Assembly (NCBI RefSeq): GCF_042466115.1
Contig: NZ_JAXHBQ010000001.1
Location: 2,232,001 to 2,296,000 of the forward strand
Reading direction: 5' to 3'
From: SW4 sp042466115
GTDB lineage: Bacteria > Pseudomonadota > Alphaproteobacteria > Rhodobacterales > Rhodobacteraceae
DNA: 64,000 nucleotides
The translations under genes and the position numbers were made by a program. Of the stretch, positions 41,929-51,337 are shown in pieces (within the stretch, counting starts at the first letter, position 1; each line of letters opens with the position of its first letter). A model generated the notes under the pieces. It made no database searches. It was not told where the DNA came from and was given only the letters and a program-made list of their open reading frames with translations.

Positions 41929-42858
41929 ATGTGGGATATCTTTCTTCAGACAGTGCCGTTTTTTGCATTGATCGGCCTTGGTTACGGCGCAGGGCGCACA
42001 GGCTTTTTCACGCCCGAAGCCACCGCCTATCTGACCAAGTTCGTGTTCTATTTTGCCTTGTCGGCCATGCTTTTCCGGTTTTCCGCGAACCTGTCCTTGG
42101 CCGAGATTATCGACTGGCCGTTCATCTTTGCCTACCTCTGGGGAACCCTGACGATCTATCTGGTCGCCACCGGTGTCGCCCTGCTACGCAATCGCGGGGT
42201 CGAGGAAGCGGCCGTCGAGGCGCAATGCGCCGTTATCGGCAACGTCGGGTTTCTTGGCATTCCTATGCTGGTGTTGCTGTTGGGCGAAAACGCGATCGGC
42301 CCGATCATGTTGGTGCTAGCGATTGATCTGATCGTCTTTGGCAGCCTGATCGTGATCCTGATCACCGGGTCGCGGGACGGGCGGATGTCGTTTGGGGTGT
42401 TGCGCACGGTTGGTCTTGGTTTGCTCAAGAATCCGATGATCGTCGCGATTTCGTTGGGGTTGATTGTGTCTGGCCTGTCCTTGCCGATCCCAGCGCCTGT
42501 CAACCAGTTCCTGGCGATCCTCGGCGCGGCTGCAACGCCCGGCGCGCTGTTTGCAATTGGCGCATCCTTGGCGACAAAATCGGCCGAGCGGGTCTTTGTC
42601 GCAGGCTGGCTATCGTTCGCCAAGCTGGTTCTGCACCCTGCCGCCGTGGCCTTTGCCGCGTTGATCATGTTTCCGGTCGATGGTTATGCGGCGGGCGTGA
42701 TGATCGCCGCCGCAGCCTTGCCAGTGGCGGGCAATGTCTACATCTTGGCGCAGCACTACGGGGTCGCGCCGCATCGCGTATCCGCCTCGATCCTGATTTC
42801 CACAGTGGCCAGCGTGCTGACCGTGTCAGTCGCCATTGCCCTGATCCAAGGCCTGTAA
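41929..42858 (+). CDS. AEC-family (auxin efflux carrier-like) transporter
   Basis: 309 residues with about ten membrane helices and the AEC-family pattern: GYGAGRTGFFTPEATAYLTKFVFYFALSAMLF near the start and a central cytoplasmic loop, then a second half with SLGLIVSGLSLPIPAPVNQFLAILGAAATPGALFAIGASL. The family exports or imports small organic anions such as malonate or malate. The substrate is undetermined. It starts at the ATG at 41929 and is 11 bp before the nitroreductase gene. Confidence 0.85.
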   Translation: MWDIFLQTVPFFALIGLGYGAGRTGFFTPEATAYLTKFVFYFALSAMLFRFSANLSLAEIIDWPFIFAYLWGTLTIYLVATGVALLRNRGVEEAAVEAQCAVIGNVGFLGIPMLVLLLGENAIGPIMLVLAIDLIVFGSLIVILITGSRDGRMSFGVLRTVGLGLLKNPMIVAISLGLIVSGLSLPIPAPVNQFLAILGAAATPGALFAIGASLATKSAERVFVAGWLSFAKLVLHPAAVAFAALIMFPVDGYAAGVMIAAAALPVAGNVYILAQHYGVAPHRVSASILISTVASVLTVSVAIALIQGL

Positions 42859-42869
42859 CGGAGCAATCC

Positions 42870-43565
42870 ATGACCGAAACGCCACCCACCTATACGCCCT
42901 TGCCGCTGCCCGACCGGCGCGAGATGTCCGACGATCAGATGCTGGATGCGGCGCAGGGGTTTTATGACCACATCAAGACCCGCCACACGATCCGTGACTA
43001 TTCCGACCGGCCGGTGCCGGCAAAGGTGATCGCGTCTTGCATTCAGGCCGCAGGCACCGCGCCCAGCGGTGCGAACCAGCAGCCTTGGCATTTCGTGGCG
43101 ATTTCCGATCCGGCGATGAAATCGCGCGTGCGTGCGGCGGCCGAAGAAGAGGAAGTCAAATTCTACGATGGTGGCGGCGGTGATGCCTGGCTCAAGGCGC
43201 TTGAACCCATCGGCACGGGCGCGGACAAGCCGCATCTGGATATCGCACCGTGGCTGATCGTGGTTTTTGCCCAGCGTTGGGGCGAACGTGATGGCGAACG
43301 GGTCAAGCATTACTATGTCCCCGAAAGTGTCGGGATCGCCACGGGGATGCTGATCACCGCGTTGCATACGGCGGGCCTGTCATGTCTGACCCATACGCCC
43401 AATCCGATGAAGTTCCTCAATGAACTATGCGACCGGCCCGACAGTGAAAAACCCATCATGATATTGGCCGTGGGCCACCCCAACGACGTGGCCACCGTGC
43501 CCGCCATCGCCAAAAAAAAGAAACCGCTGGACGAAATCATGACCGTCTATGCCGCCAAGGAGTAG
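42870..43565 (+). CDS. Nitroreductase-family FMN-dependent oxidoreductase
   Basis: 231 residues. The RHTIRDYSDRPVPAKVIASCIQAAGTAPSGANQQPWHFVAI stretch (about 31-75) is the FMN-binding nitroreductase signature, and GIATGMLITALHTAGLSCLTHTPNPMKFLNEL is the C-terminal family part. Members reduce nitroaromatics, quinones or enones, or act in deiodination/dehalogenation. The substrate is unknown. The final residues overlap no other gene. S-formylglutathione hydrolase starts 4 bp later. Confidence 0.88.
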   Translation: MTETPPTYTPLPLPDRREMSDDQMLDAAQGFYDHIKTRHTIRDYSDRPVPAKVIASCIQAAGTAPSGANQQPWHFVAISDPAMKSRVRAAAEEEEVKFYDGGGGDAWLKALEPIGTGADKPHLDIAPWLIVVFAQRWGERDGERVKHYYVPESVGIATGMLITALHTAGLSCLTHTPNPMKFLNELCDRPDSEKPIMILAVGHPNDVATVPAIAKKKKPLDEIMTVYAAKE

Positions 43566-43569
43566 CACC

Positions 43570-44397
43570 ATGGAAACCCTCTCTGAAAACCGCTGTTTTG
43601 GTGGCACCCAAGGCGTTTACAGCCATCCGTCCAAGGTCTGCGGTGTGGACATGACGTTCGGGTTGTTCCTGCCCGAAGAGGCGGAACACGCACCCGTGCC
43701 GGTCCTGTGGTTTCTGTCGGGCCTGACCTGCACCCACGAAAATGCCATGACCAAAGCAGGCGCACAGGTCTGGGCGGCTGAACATGGCGTGGCCCTGTGT
43801 TTCTCCGATACCTCGCCGCGCGGCGAGGGTGTTGCCGACGACGATGCCTATGATCTGGGGCAGGGCGCGGGCTTCTACATCGACGCGACCGAGGAACCTT
43901 GGGCGAAAAACTTCAAGATGTGGAGCCATATCGCCGATGAACTGCCCGCCGTGCTGGGTGCGAATTTCGCCGTCGATATGGAGCGCCAGTCGATCACCGG
44001 TCATTCCATGGGTGGCCACGGCGCGCTGACCATGGCGATGGCCTTGCCGGGGAGGTTCAGGTCTGTGTCGGCCTTTGCGCCAATCTGCAACCCAACGCAA
44101 AGTGATTGGGGCCGCAAGCAGTTCGCGGCCTATTGGGGTGACGAAAAGAACTGGGGCCCGCATGACGCGACCCTGTTGATGCAGGGCGATGGTTTCGACG
44201 GCCCCATGCTGATCGACACCGGCACCGACGATCAGTTCTGGGATTTGCTGGGCACCGAAGCCTTTGCGAGCGCCATGACCTCGCGCCGCCAGCAAGGCCA
44301 GTTGCGCCTGCAAAAGGGCTATGATCATAGCTATTTCTTCATCAGCACCTTTATCGAGGATCACATAGCCTTTCACGCCGAGGCGCTTTATTCGTGA
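43570..44397 (+). CDS. fghA: S-formylglutathione hydrolase
   Basis: 275 residues from the ATG at 43570, after AAGGAG. An alpha/beta-hydrolase of the esterase D family with the nucleophile GHSMGGHGAL (about residue 140), the loop LSGLTCTHENAM, and a C-terminal Asp-His pair (DTGTDDQFWD and GYDHSYFFI). It hydrolyses S-formylglutathione to formate and glutathione, following adhI. Its 3' end overlaps the next gene by four bases (GTGA). Confidence 0.94.
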   Translation: METLSENRCFGGTQGVYSHPSKVCGVDMTFGLFLPEEAEHAPVPVLWFLSGLTCTHENAMTKAGAQVWAAEHGVALCFSDTSPRGEGVADDDAYDLGQGAGFYIDATEEPWAKNFKMWSHIADELPAVLGANFAVDMERQSITGHSMGGHGALTMAMALPGRFRSVSAFAPICNPTQSDWGRKQFAAYWGDEKNWGPHDATLLMQGDGFDGPMLIDTGTDDQFWDLLGTEAFASAMTSRRQQGQLRLQKGYDHSYFFISTFIEDHIAFHAEALYS

Positions 44398-44858
44398 GCA
44401 TCTACGTCGATGCCGATGCCTGCCCCGTCAAGGCCGAGGTCGAAAAGGTCGGCACCCGCCACCGTGTGCAGGTGTTCATTGTGTCCAACGGCGGCTTGCG
44501 GCCGTCGCAAAATCCATTGGTTGAAAACGTGATCGTGCCAGACGGGCCGGATGTGGCCGACATGTGGATCGCGGAGCGCGCGGGCGCGGGTGATGTCGTG
44601 ATAACCGGTGACATCCCCTTGGCCGCACGTTGCGTTGAAAACGGCGCGCGCGTGCTGAAACACAACGGCGAGGCGCTGACCCAAGCCAATATCGGCAACA
44701 TCCTTGCGACCCGTGATCTGATGGCCGACATCCGCGCCGCTGATCCATTCCGACAGGGCGGCGGCAAGGCATTCGGCAAGGCCGACAGATCGCGGTTTCT
44801 GGACGCGCTGGAACGCGAATTGCGCGCCGTGTCGCAAAGCGGCAAGACGGTTGGCTGA
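44394..44858 (+). CDS. YaiI/YqxD (DUF188) family protein
   Basis: 154 residues beginning at a GTG (44394) that overlaps the fghA stop. The signature MSIYVDADACPVKAEVEKV and VITGDIPLAARCVENGARVL, with DRSRFLDALERELR at the end, match the UPF0178/DUF188 family (PIN-like fold). The role is unknown; a nuclease-like function has been suggested for related folds. It is followed 20 bp later by a DMT transporter gene. Confidence 0.9.
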   Translation: MSIYVDADACPVKAEVEKVGTRHRVQVFIVSNGGLRPSQNPLVENVIVPDGPDVADMWIAERAGAGDVVITGDIPLAARCVENGARVLKHNGEALTQANIGNILATRDLMADIRAADPFRQGGGKAFGKADRSRFLDALERELRAVSQSGKTVG

Positions 44859-44878
44859 TCGTAGGGTCATCTAAGGCG

Positions 44879-45844
44879 ATGGTACGTCTGAATTCTCTTT
44901 CCCCGTTGATGCTTGGTGCACTGACCGCGACGGTTGCCGTGCTCTTTTTCTCGATCAACGATGTCGCCATCAAGTTCCTGAGCGGTGGCTACGCCCTGCA
45001 TCAGGTCGTGTTGTTTCGCTCGCTGATCGGGTTGTGTTTTCTGGCGGCCATTATTGCGCCGTTTGCGGGCGGGTTTCGGGTGCTCCATACCAAGCGGCTG
45101 GGGATGCACATGCTGCGCGGCCTTTGCGTGGTGTTCGCCAACATGACGTTCTTTTTGGGCCTTGCCGCCATGCCATTGGCCGAGGCCGTCGCGATTTTTT
45201 TCGTCAGCCCGCTGGTGATTACCGTTTTTTCCGTCGTGTTCTTGGGCGAAACGGTTGGCCCGCGCCGCTGGGTCGCGGTGACTGTCGGGTTGCTGGGCGT
45301 TATCGTCATGTTGCGCCCCGGCACGCAGGCGTTTCAACTGGCATCCCTTTTGCCGCTTGCCGCTGCCTTCGGGTATGCGGCGCTTCATATGCTAACCCGC
45401 AAGATCGGCACGACCGAAACCGCTGCAACCATGTCGTTCTATATCCAGTTGATGTTCGTCCTCGTTTGTTTGGTCATGGGGCTGTTTTTTGGCGGCGGAC
45501 AATTCGCGGACCAAAGCGATCCGTCGCTGGCGTTCCTGTTTCGCGCGTGGGTCTGGCCAGATCCGGCGGACTACGCCGTGTTGGTCCTGATCGGTGCGTC
45601 CTCGGCTATAGGCGGCTTTTGCATCTCGCAGGCCTACCGCGCGAGCGAGGCCGCATTGGTCGCCCCGTTCGAATATCTGGCGATGCCTCTGTCGATCCTT
45701 TGGGGGATCATGGTGTTCGGGGAATGGCCTGATTTCATCAGCTATTGCGGGATCGCGCTGATCCTCGGGTCGGGCCTTTATATGATCTGGCGCGAATGGC
45801 GTGTGGGCGCGCAGCTGGTCGATTCACCCAAGGCGCGGCGCTAG
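44879..45844 (+). CDS. EamA/DMT-family membrane transporter (second copy)
   Basis: 321 residues and ten helices. The same two-repeat EamA design as at 15189-16151 but with low sequence similarity. Motifs include HQVVLFRSLIGLCFLAAI, AEAVAIFFVSPLVITVFSVVFLGE and YRASEAALVAPFEYLAMPLSILWGIMVFGEWP. An inner-membrane exporter is likely; the substrate is unknown. Shine-Dalgarno AAGGCG overlaps the upstream spacer. It starts at the ATG at 44879. Confidence 0.85.
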   Translation: MVRLNSLSPLMLGALTATVAVLFFSINDVAIKFLSGGYALHQVVLFRSLIGLCFLAAIIAPFAGGFRVLHTKRLGMHMLRGLCVVFANMTFFLGLAAMPLAEAVAIFFVSPLVITVFSVVFLGETVGPRRWVAVTVGLLGVIVMLRPGTQAFQLASLLPLAAAFGYAALHMLTRKIGTTETAATMSFYIQLMFVLVCLVMGLFFGGGQFADQSDPSLAFLFRAWVWPDPADYAVLVLIGASSAIGGFCISQAYRASEAALVAPFEYLAMPLSILWGIMVFGEWPDFISYCGIALILGSGLYMIWREWRVGAQLVDSPKARR

Positions 45845-45898
45845 CCCTTTACCCGTCCGTCCGTTAGGATCACACAAGCGAAAACAGCAGGACACCGC

Positions 45899-46519
45899 AT
45901 GCCAATCCAAGCCGTCATTTTTGATATCGGAAACGTGCTGATCGAATGGCAACCCGAGCGATTTTATGATGCCGTCATCGGAGAGGATCGCCGCCGCGCG
46001 TTCTTTGACGCGCTTGATCTGCACGCGATGAATGACGACGTGGATCGTGGCGCGCCGTTTCGCGACCGTATCTATGCCGAGGCCGAAAAGCACCCTGCGT
46101 GGCGCGATGAAATCCGCATGTGGCACGACCGCTGGTCCGACATGGCAACCCCGGCGATTGACCATTCCGTGCGGCTGTTGCGGGCTTTGCGCAGCAAAGG
46201 CGTGCCGGTCTTTGCCCTGACCAATTTCGGGGTCGAAACGTTCGAGATTGGCCGCGCTGCCTATCCGTTCCTTGACGAATTTGATCGGCATTATGTGTCG
46301 GGCCATATGCGGGTGATCAAGCCCGAACCGCTGATCTATGACATGGTCGAACAGGATTGTGGCATTGCCCCCGGCGCCTTGCTGTTTACCGATGACCGGA
46401 TCGACAATATCAACGTGGCCGCCGCACGAGGCTGGCAAACGCATCTTTTCGATGGGCCGCAAGGATGGGCCGACCGGCTGGTTGCTGAAGGATTGCTGGG
46501 TGAAAAGGACGCACAATGA
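45899..46519 (+). CDS. HAD-superfamily hydrolase, YihX-like
   Basis: 206 residues. VIFDIGNVLIEWQPERFYD gives the DxGNVL variant of HAD motif I, as in the YihX/glucose-1-phosphatase group. FALTNFGVETF is motif II, the KPEP loop is motif III, and FTDDRIDNINVAAARG is motif IV. The phosphatase substrate is not certain. It overlaps the next gene by four bases, indicating co-translation with the OCD-family gene. Confidence 0.88.
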   Translation: MPIQAVIFDIGNVLIEWQPERFYDAVIGEDRRRAFFDALDLHAMNDDVDRGAPFRDRIYAEAEKHPAWRDEIRMWHDRWSDMATPAIDHSVRLLRALRSKGVPVFALTNFGVETFEIGRAAYPFLDEFDRHYVSGHMRVIKPEPLIYDMVEQDCGIAPGALLFTDDRIDNINVAAARGWQTHLFDGPQGWADRLVAEGLLGEKDAQ

Positions 46520-47427
46520 CCGAAATGATCCCCTTTGCCGAAGGTGAAAAACGGCTTGACTGGCTGGCCCTGACCCGTGCAATCGCCGCCGGCCATGACC
46601 TGCCGGCCGCCAAGGTCGAGGACGTGTTTCTTTATCGCGACGATGATACCCTTCTGAACCGATCCGCATGGATCGACGGCATGGGGATCGCCGTAAAATG
46701 CGCGACAATCTTTCCGGCCAACCGCAATGTGGGCAAGCCCGCGATCGGTGGTGCGGTCAGCCTGTTTTCCGACAGTGATGGCAGCCTCGAGGCGATCCTT
46801 GATTTTCATCTCGTGACGAAATGGAAGACCGTGGGTGACAGCCTGCTGGCCGCCACGCGCCTTGCCCGGCCTGACAGCCGCAACATCCTGATCGTGGGCG
46901 CGGGGACGGTCGGGCGCGGGTTGTATCAGGCCTACTCCACCGCCTTTCCCGATGCCCATTTCAGCGTCTGGAACCGCTCGCCCGCCGGTGCGCAGGCTTT
47001 CCAGCTTGAATGCCCCGATGTTGCGATCGTTGACGATCTGGAAACCGCCGTGCGCGCCGCCGACATCGTCACATCCGCCACGATGACAACCGATCCGATC
47101 ATCAAGGGCGAGTGGCTGCAAGCGGGCCAGCACATCGACCTGATCGGTGCCTATCGCCCCGACATGCGCGAGGCCGATGATAAGGCCATCACACGCGCCC
47201 GTGTCTTTGTCGACAACCGCCACACCACGATGGATCATATCGGCGAGCTGAAAACGCCGCTGGTCGAAGGTGTGATCACCCGCGACCATGTGATCGCCGA
47301 CTATTATGACCTGCAAGCGTTTCAACGCCATACTGATGCCGAAATTACCCTGTTCAAGAACGGCGGTGGCGCGCATCTGGACCTGATGGTCTGCCGCTAC
47401 ATTCTTGAGGCTTGGAAAGGGCAATAA
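46516..47427 (+). CDS. Ornithine cyclodeaminase / mu-crystallin family protein
   Basis: 303 residues. The Rossmann motif IVGAGTVGRGLYQAYSTAFPD (about 116-136) is followed by SVWNRSP and SATMTTDPIIKGEWLQAGQHIDLIGAYRPDMREADD, which match the OCD/crystallin-mu family. Possible reactions are ornithine or lysine cyclodeamination, or reduction of a cyclic imine. The start overlaps the HAD stop (ATGA). An alpha/beta hydrolase follows 1 bp later. Together they may form one operon from 45899. Confidence 0.88.
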   Translation: MTEMIPFAEGEKRLDWLALTRAIAAGHDLPAAKVEDVFLYRDDDTLLNRSAWIDGMGIAVKCATIFPANRNVGKPAIGGAVSLFSDSDGSLEAILDFHLVTKWKTVGDSLLAATRLARPDSRNILIVGAGTVGRGLYQAYSTAFPDAHFSVWNRSPAGAQAFQLECPDVAIVDDLETAVRAADIVTSATMTTDPIIKGEWLQAGQHIDLIGAYRPDMREADDKAITRARVFVDNRHTTMDHIGELKTPLVEGVITRDHVIADYYDLQAFQRHTDAEITLFKNGGGAHLDLMVCRYILEAWKGQ

Positions 47428-47428
47428 C

Positions 47429-48340
47429 ATGGTCTGGTTCCTGCTGGTCCTGCTGGCGATCCTGATAATCCCCTTCGTATTCGAGGCGGCGCGCAAACCT
47501 GCTGACCCGACCAAAGCGCCAGGTGAAACAGTGCAGCTGTCCCAGGGCATCACACACTATCAGTGGATTGGCCCTGTGCGCGGCCCAGTGGTTGTGTGTA
47601 TCCACGGGCTGACAACGCCGTCGCCCGCGTGGCACGGCGTGGCGGCCGGTTTGGGCCAGCTTGGCTATCGCGTGCTGGTCTATGATCTTTACGGTCGGGG
47701 GTTCTCGTCGGCGCCGACCGGTGCGCAAAATCGCGCGTTTTTCCTGCAACAACTGTCCGACCTTCTGGATGATCAAGGGCTGCAGGATGATCTGACACTT
47801 GTGGGCTATTCAATGGGGGGGGCCATCGCGACAGCATTTGCCGCCGACAACCCCGACAGAATGACGCGTGTGATCCTTGTGGCGCCCTCGGGCATCACCA
47901 TGGCCGAAAGCAGGTTTTCGCGGTTCTGCCGCGAGGTGCCGCTGGTGGGTGATTGGTTGCATGGCGCGGCAGCCGAATGGCGCGCACGCGCCGCACTGGT
48001 GGTTTCGGGCGAGGATAGCGAAGTGCCGGGCTTGCACGCGGTGCAACTTGACCAGTTGAACAAAAAAGGGTTCCAGCGCGCTGTGCTGCAAAGCCGCCGG
48101 GGGATGCTGTCAGAGACACAGGAAACCGAACACCGCAAACTGGGCCATGATGGCATTCCGGTGATCGCGCTTTGGGGCGATCAGGATCAGGTGGTCCCGC
48201 TGCGCTCACTGGGTCAGTTGACCCAGTGGAACCGCGCCGTGCGTCAGGAAACCATCAAGGGCGCGGGCCATGGGCTGCCCTATACCCACGCGACGGAGGT
48301 TACGGAAATCCTGCGCGATGTGCTGCGCGAACGCGACTAG
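47429..48340 (+). CDS. Alpha/beta-hydrolase fold protein, membrane-anchored
   Basis: 303 residues from the ATG at 47429. An N-terminal hydrophobic helix (VWFLLVLLAILIIPFVFEAA) is a signal anchor. The hydrolase core has VVCIHGLTTPSPAWHGVAAGL, nucleophile VGYSMGGAIATAFA (Ser at about residue 133), ALWGDQDQVVPL (Asp) and GAGHGLPY (His). The substrate is unknown; esterases, lipases and epoxide hydrolases are alternatives. It is last in the co-directional run starting at 41929 and converges with an MFS gene. Confidence 0.85.
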   Translation: MVWFLLVLLAILIIPFVFEAARKPADPTKAPGETVQLSQGITHYQWIGPVRGPVVVCIHGLTTPSPAWHGVAAGLGQLGYRVLVYDLYGRGFSSAPTGAQNRAFFLQQLSDLLDDQGLQDDLTLVGYSMGGAIATAFAADNPDRMTRVILVAPSGITMAESRFSRFCREVPLVGDWLHGAAAEWRARAALVVSGEDSEVPGLHAVQLDQLNKKGFQRAVLQSRRGMLSETQETEHRKLGHDGIPVIALWGDQDQVVPLRSLGQLTQWNRAVRQETIKGAGHGLPYTHATEVTEILRDVLRERD

Positions 48341-49575
48341 GCCGGGACGAGGTCGATGCGCTTTTCGCGGATCGGCAGGTGCACGATCGCACTGAACAGC
48401 CCGACCCCGACACCAACCCACCACACGGCGGTGTAGCTGCCGTAGATGTCATATAGCCGCCCGCCCAGCCAGACGCCCAGAAAGCTACCCAACTGGTGGC
48501 TAAAGAATACGATCCCGTAAAGCGTGCCCATGTAGCGCAAGCCATATAGATGCGCGACAAGCCCGCTTGTCAGCGGAACAGTCGCGAGCCACAGGCTGCC
48601 CATCAATGCGGAAAAGATCAGCACGGTCGCAGGAGTCATCGGCGTCATGATGAACCATGCTGCGATCACGGTGCGCCCCAGATAGATGCCTGCCAGCAGG
48701 TATTTCTTGGAATACCGCTTGCCTGCCCAGCCCGCCAGCAGCGTGCCGATGATATTGAATAACCCGATCAGTGAAATCGCCGCCGCCCCCAGCGCACTGG
48801 TCGTGGAAATGCCGATATTGGTCAGCATCCCGCCTACAGGGATTGTCGCGCAGGCCTCGGCCACAAAGGCTGGGAAGTGCGCCGTTATGAACGCCAGTTG
48901 ATAGCCACAGGAAAAGAAGCCGATAAAGATCAGGGTGTAGGACGGATCCCTGAATGCGCGCGTCAGGATCGCGCCCATGCTTTCCTCAAGTTCGGCCTTG
49001 GAGGCGCTGACCGGTGCACGCATCATTGGCAGCACCATCAGCGAGGCAAGGATCAATCCGGCAAAGGTCACGAACACCATTTGCCAGGTCATATAACCCA
49101 GCAAGATTTCCGCCATCGGCGCGCCGAACACCTGTCCGGCAGATCCCGCAGCAGTCGCAATGGCCAGCGACATGGAGCGGTTTTCGTCACTTGAAGCACG
49201 CCCGACCACGGCGAGGATCACGCCAAACCCCGTGCCCGCAATCCCGAAACCCACCAGAACTTCATACATCTGGTGCGCGACAGGTGTGGTGGCACCCGAC
49301 GACAGCAGCAGCCCCGCAGCATAGAACAGCGCGCCGAGGATGATTGCCTTGCGATCACCGATCTTTTCCGCGATCGCGCCAAAGATCGGCTGGCCAATCC
49401 CCCAGGCAAGGTTCTGGATCGCAATCGCCAGCGAAAAATCAGCGCGCATCCAGCCGAATTCCTCGGCAATCGGAATTTGGAACACACCAAAGGATGCGCG
49501 AATGGCAAACCCCATCATGACGATGATGCATCCTGCGATCAGGACGGGAGTGATCAGGGGGGCGTGGCTTTTCAT
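48337..49575 (-). CDS. MFS transporter
   Basis: 412 residues from the ATG at 49575-49573; a GTG just upstream would add one codon. Twelve membrane helices are present. GFAIRASFGVFQIPIAEEFGW near the start and PIFGAIAEKIGDRKAIILGALFY (motif A region) are typical of MFS members related to oxalate/formate or aromatic-acid carriers. The substrate is unknown. Its 3' end overlaps the alpha/beta-hydrolase stop by four bases. No operon partner is upstream; an odd 0.7-kb region follows on that side. Confidence 0.82.
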   Translation of the reverse strand: MKSHAPLITPVLIAGCIIVMMGFAIRASFGVFQIPIAEEFGWMRADFSLAIAIQNLAWGIGQPIFGAIAEKIGDRKAIILGALFYAAGLLLSSGATTPVAHQMYEVLVGFGIAGTGFGVILAVVGRASSDENRSMSLAIATAAGSAGQVFGAPMAEILLGYMTWQMVFVTFAGLILASLMVLPMMRAPVSASKAELEESMGAILTRAFRDPSYTLIFIGFFSCGYQLAFITAHFPAFVAEACATIPVGGMLTNIGISTTSALGAAAISLIGLFNIIGTLLAGWAGKRYSKKYLLAGIYLGRTVIAAWFIMTPMTPATVLIFSALMGSLWLATVPLTSGLVAHLYGLRYMGTLYGIVFFSHQLGSFLGVWLGGRLYDIYGSYTAVWWVGVGVGLFSAIVHLPIREKRIDLVPA

Positions 49576-49578
49576 CAC

Positions 49579-50281
49579 GCGACAAGACGGCAGTTTACGA
49601 GGTTGGTCAATTCAGAAGTTGTGTGGTGTTGTGGAAAATCGCGGACCTTTGACCCTATGTTGCCAAACCTGCGAACCGTAGGCGCAAGCCACGTCATGCA
49701 ATGCTGACCCCACCGTAAGGAGTTTCGACCCAAACCGGAGCGGCCACGCGACCTATGCTTAGGTGCGATTTGCAGACAAAAGGTGAATTCGCAGCAGGTG
49801 CGCACATGGCCGCTTTACTGCAATTTACAGACTTTAAGCTTGAGTTGCACCAAATCACACACACCGCGCGGTCAATACAGTCATAAAGTTCAACGCGCTT
49901 TCCACTCTTCCAACAGACCAATCCACTCTTGACCAATCGAGAAAGCGAAGAGCGCAGCCCATGCGTACCCGTCGGCAGAGTTTTTGGATACAAAGGCGGC
50001 TAAACTAAGAGTGGACCTGTCCGAAAACATGGGACCACTTCAGTATAGGCGGATTGATGCGCGATGTTGTTCCCAACGAGGTGCCGCGCAGACGTTGTGA
50101 CGCTCAGGTCAAAGTCGTCGAACGTTCAACAGGTTTCGGGCAAGGTTTCTTGATGCGGCAGCGTCCCAGCCCAATACATCCTTCAGAAAGGTCAGGCCGC
50201 CTTGGCTGACTTCCCGCTGCGGCCAACCTGCCCGGACAACGGCACCTTTCCATCGGTATCCTGCGCCGCTATCACCATCCC
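49579..50281. other. Non-coding or decayed 0.7-kb region (no recognisable gene)
   Basis: About 700 bp lie between the MFS and zapE start codons, unusually long for this segment and less GC-rich in the middle (49840-49990). Translations on either strand show no conserved domain, and the ORFs look like shadows or fragments. The stretch around 49690-49760 reads like a roseobacter intergenic repeat, and 50011-50035 resembles an insertion-sequence terminus, but neither was verified. No intact transposase, tRNA or attachment repeat is visible. Confidence 0.4.
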
Positions 50282-51337
50282 ATGACCGTGCAGGACGCAT
50301 ATCGCGACAAGATCGCCAAAGGCCAGCTTCACCACGATCCTGCGCAAGAGGACGTGCTGGACGAACTTGAGCGTATCCGCGCCGCCCTTGCCGCACCTGT
50401 CAAGCGCGGTGGGCTGTTTCGCAAGGCGCCACCACCGCCCAAGGGGCTTTACATGTGGGGCGGGGTCGGGCGCGGAAAATCCATGTTGATGGACCTGCTG
50501 TTCGGGCTCGTTGACGCCCCCAAACAGCGCGCACATTTCCATGCCTTCATGCAATGGGTCCACGAAGAAATGAATGACGCCCGCAAGCGCGGTGTCGATG
50601 ATGCGATCGCGCCGGTCGCTGAAAAGCTGGCGGACAAGGTGCGTTTTCTGGCTTTTGATGAAATGCAGATCAGCGACATTACCGATGCGATGATCGTGGG
50701 CCGCCTGTTCACGGCGCTGATGGATGCGGGCGTGGTTGTCGTAACGACGTCAAACCGCCCGCCCGATGACCTCTATAAGGATGGGCTGAACCGGCAGCTG
50801 TTCCTGCCGTTCATTGCCCTGCTGCACAACCGGATGGTGATCCACGAACTGACCAGCGACACCGATTATCGGCAGGGGGTGCTGACCGGCACGCCCCGAT
50901 ATTTTACCCCCAACAACGCCGGCGCGCGCGCCAAGATTGACGCCCTGTGGGACGACCTGACACAAGGCAGTGCCGAACCGCTGACCCTGCGTGTCAAAGG
51001 GCGCGATGTCGTCATTCCGGGCTTTCACAATGGTGTCGCACGCGCGAGTTTTCACGACCTGTGCGGTCAACCTTTGGGTGCGGGCGACTATCTGGCACTG
51101 GCCGCCGCCGCACGCGTTCTGGTGCTGGAAGACATCCCCCGGCTAAGCCGCGCCAATTTCAACGAAGCCAAGCGGTTCGTGACCCTGATTGACGCCCTCT
51201 ACGAGGCGCATGTGCAGCTGATCTGCTCGGCAGCTGCCGCGCCGGACATGCTTTATGTCGAGGGCGAAGGGGTTTTTGAATTTGAACGCACCGCCAGCCG
51301 GTTGCGCGAAATGCAAGGGGCTGGCTGGGGGCGTTAA
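50282..51337 (+). CDS. zapE: Cell-division protein ZapE (AFG1-like ATPase)
   Basis: 351 residues with a P-loop ATPase fold. Walker A is GGVGRGKSMLMDLL (about residues 60-73), Walker B is FLAFDEMQISDI (about 123-134), and TTSNRPPDDLYKDGLNRQLFLPFI and RYFTPN are family motifs. ZapE is an AFG1-like ATPase that binds FtsZ and helps constriction, especially in low oxygen. The ATG at 50282 has no strong Shine-Dalgarno. Stop codons of zapE and the LysM gene overlap. Confidence 0.93.
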   Translation: MTVQDAYRDKIAKGQLHHDPAQEDVLDELERIRAALAAPVKRGGLFRKAPPPPKGLYMWGGVGRGKSMLMDLLFGLVDAPKQRAHFHAFMQWVHEEMNDARKRGVDDAIAPVAEKLADKVRFLAFDEMQISDITDAMIVGRLFTALMDAGVVVVTTSNRPPDDLYKDGLNRQLFLPFIALLHNRMVIHELTSDTDYRQGVLTGTPRYFTPNNAGARAKIDALWDDLTQGSAEPLTLRVKGRDVVIPGFHNGVARASFHDLCGQPLGAGDYLALAAAARVLVLEDIPRLSRANFNEAKRFVTLIDALYEAHVQLICSAAAAPDMLYVEGEGVFEFERTASRLREMQGAGWGR

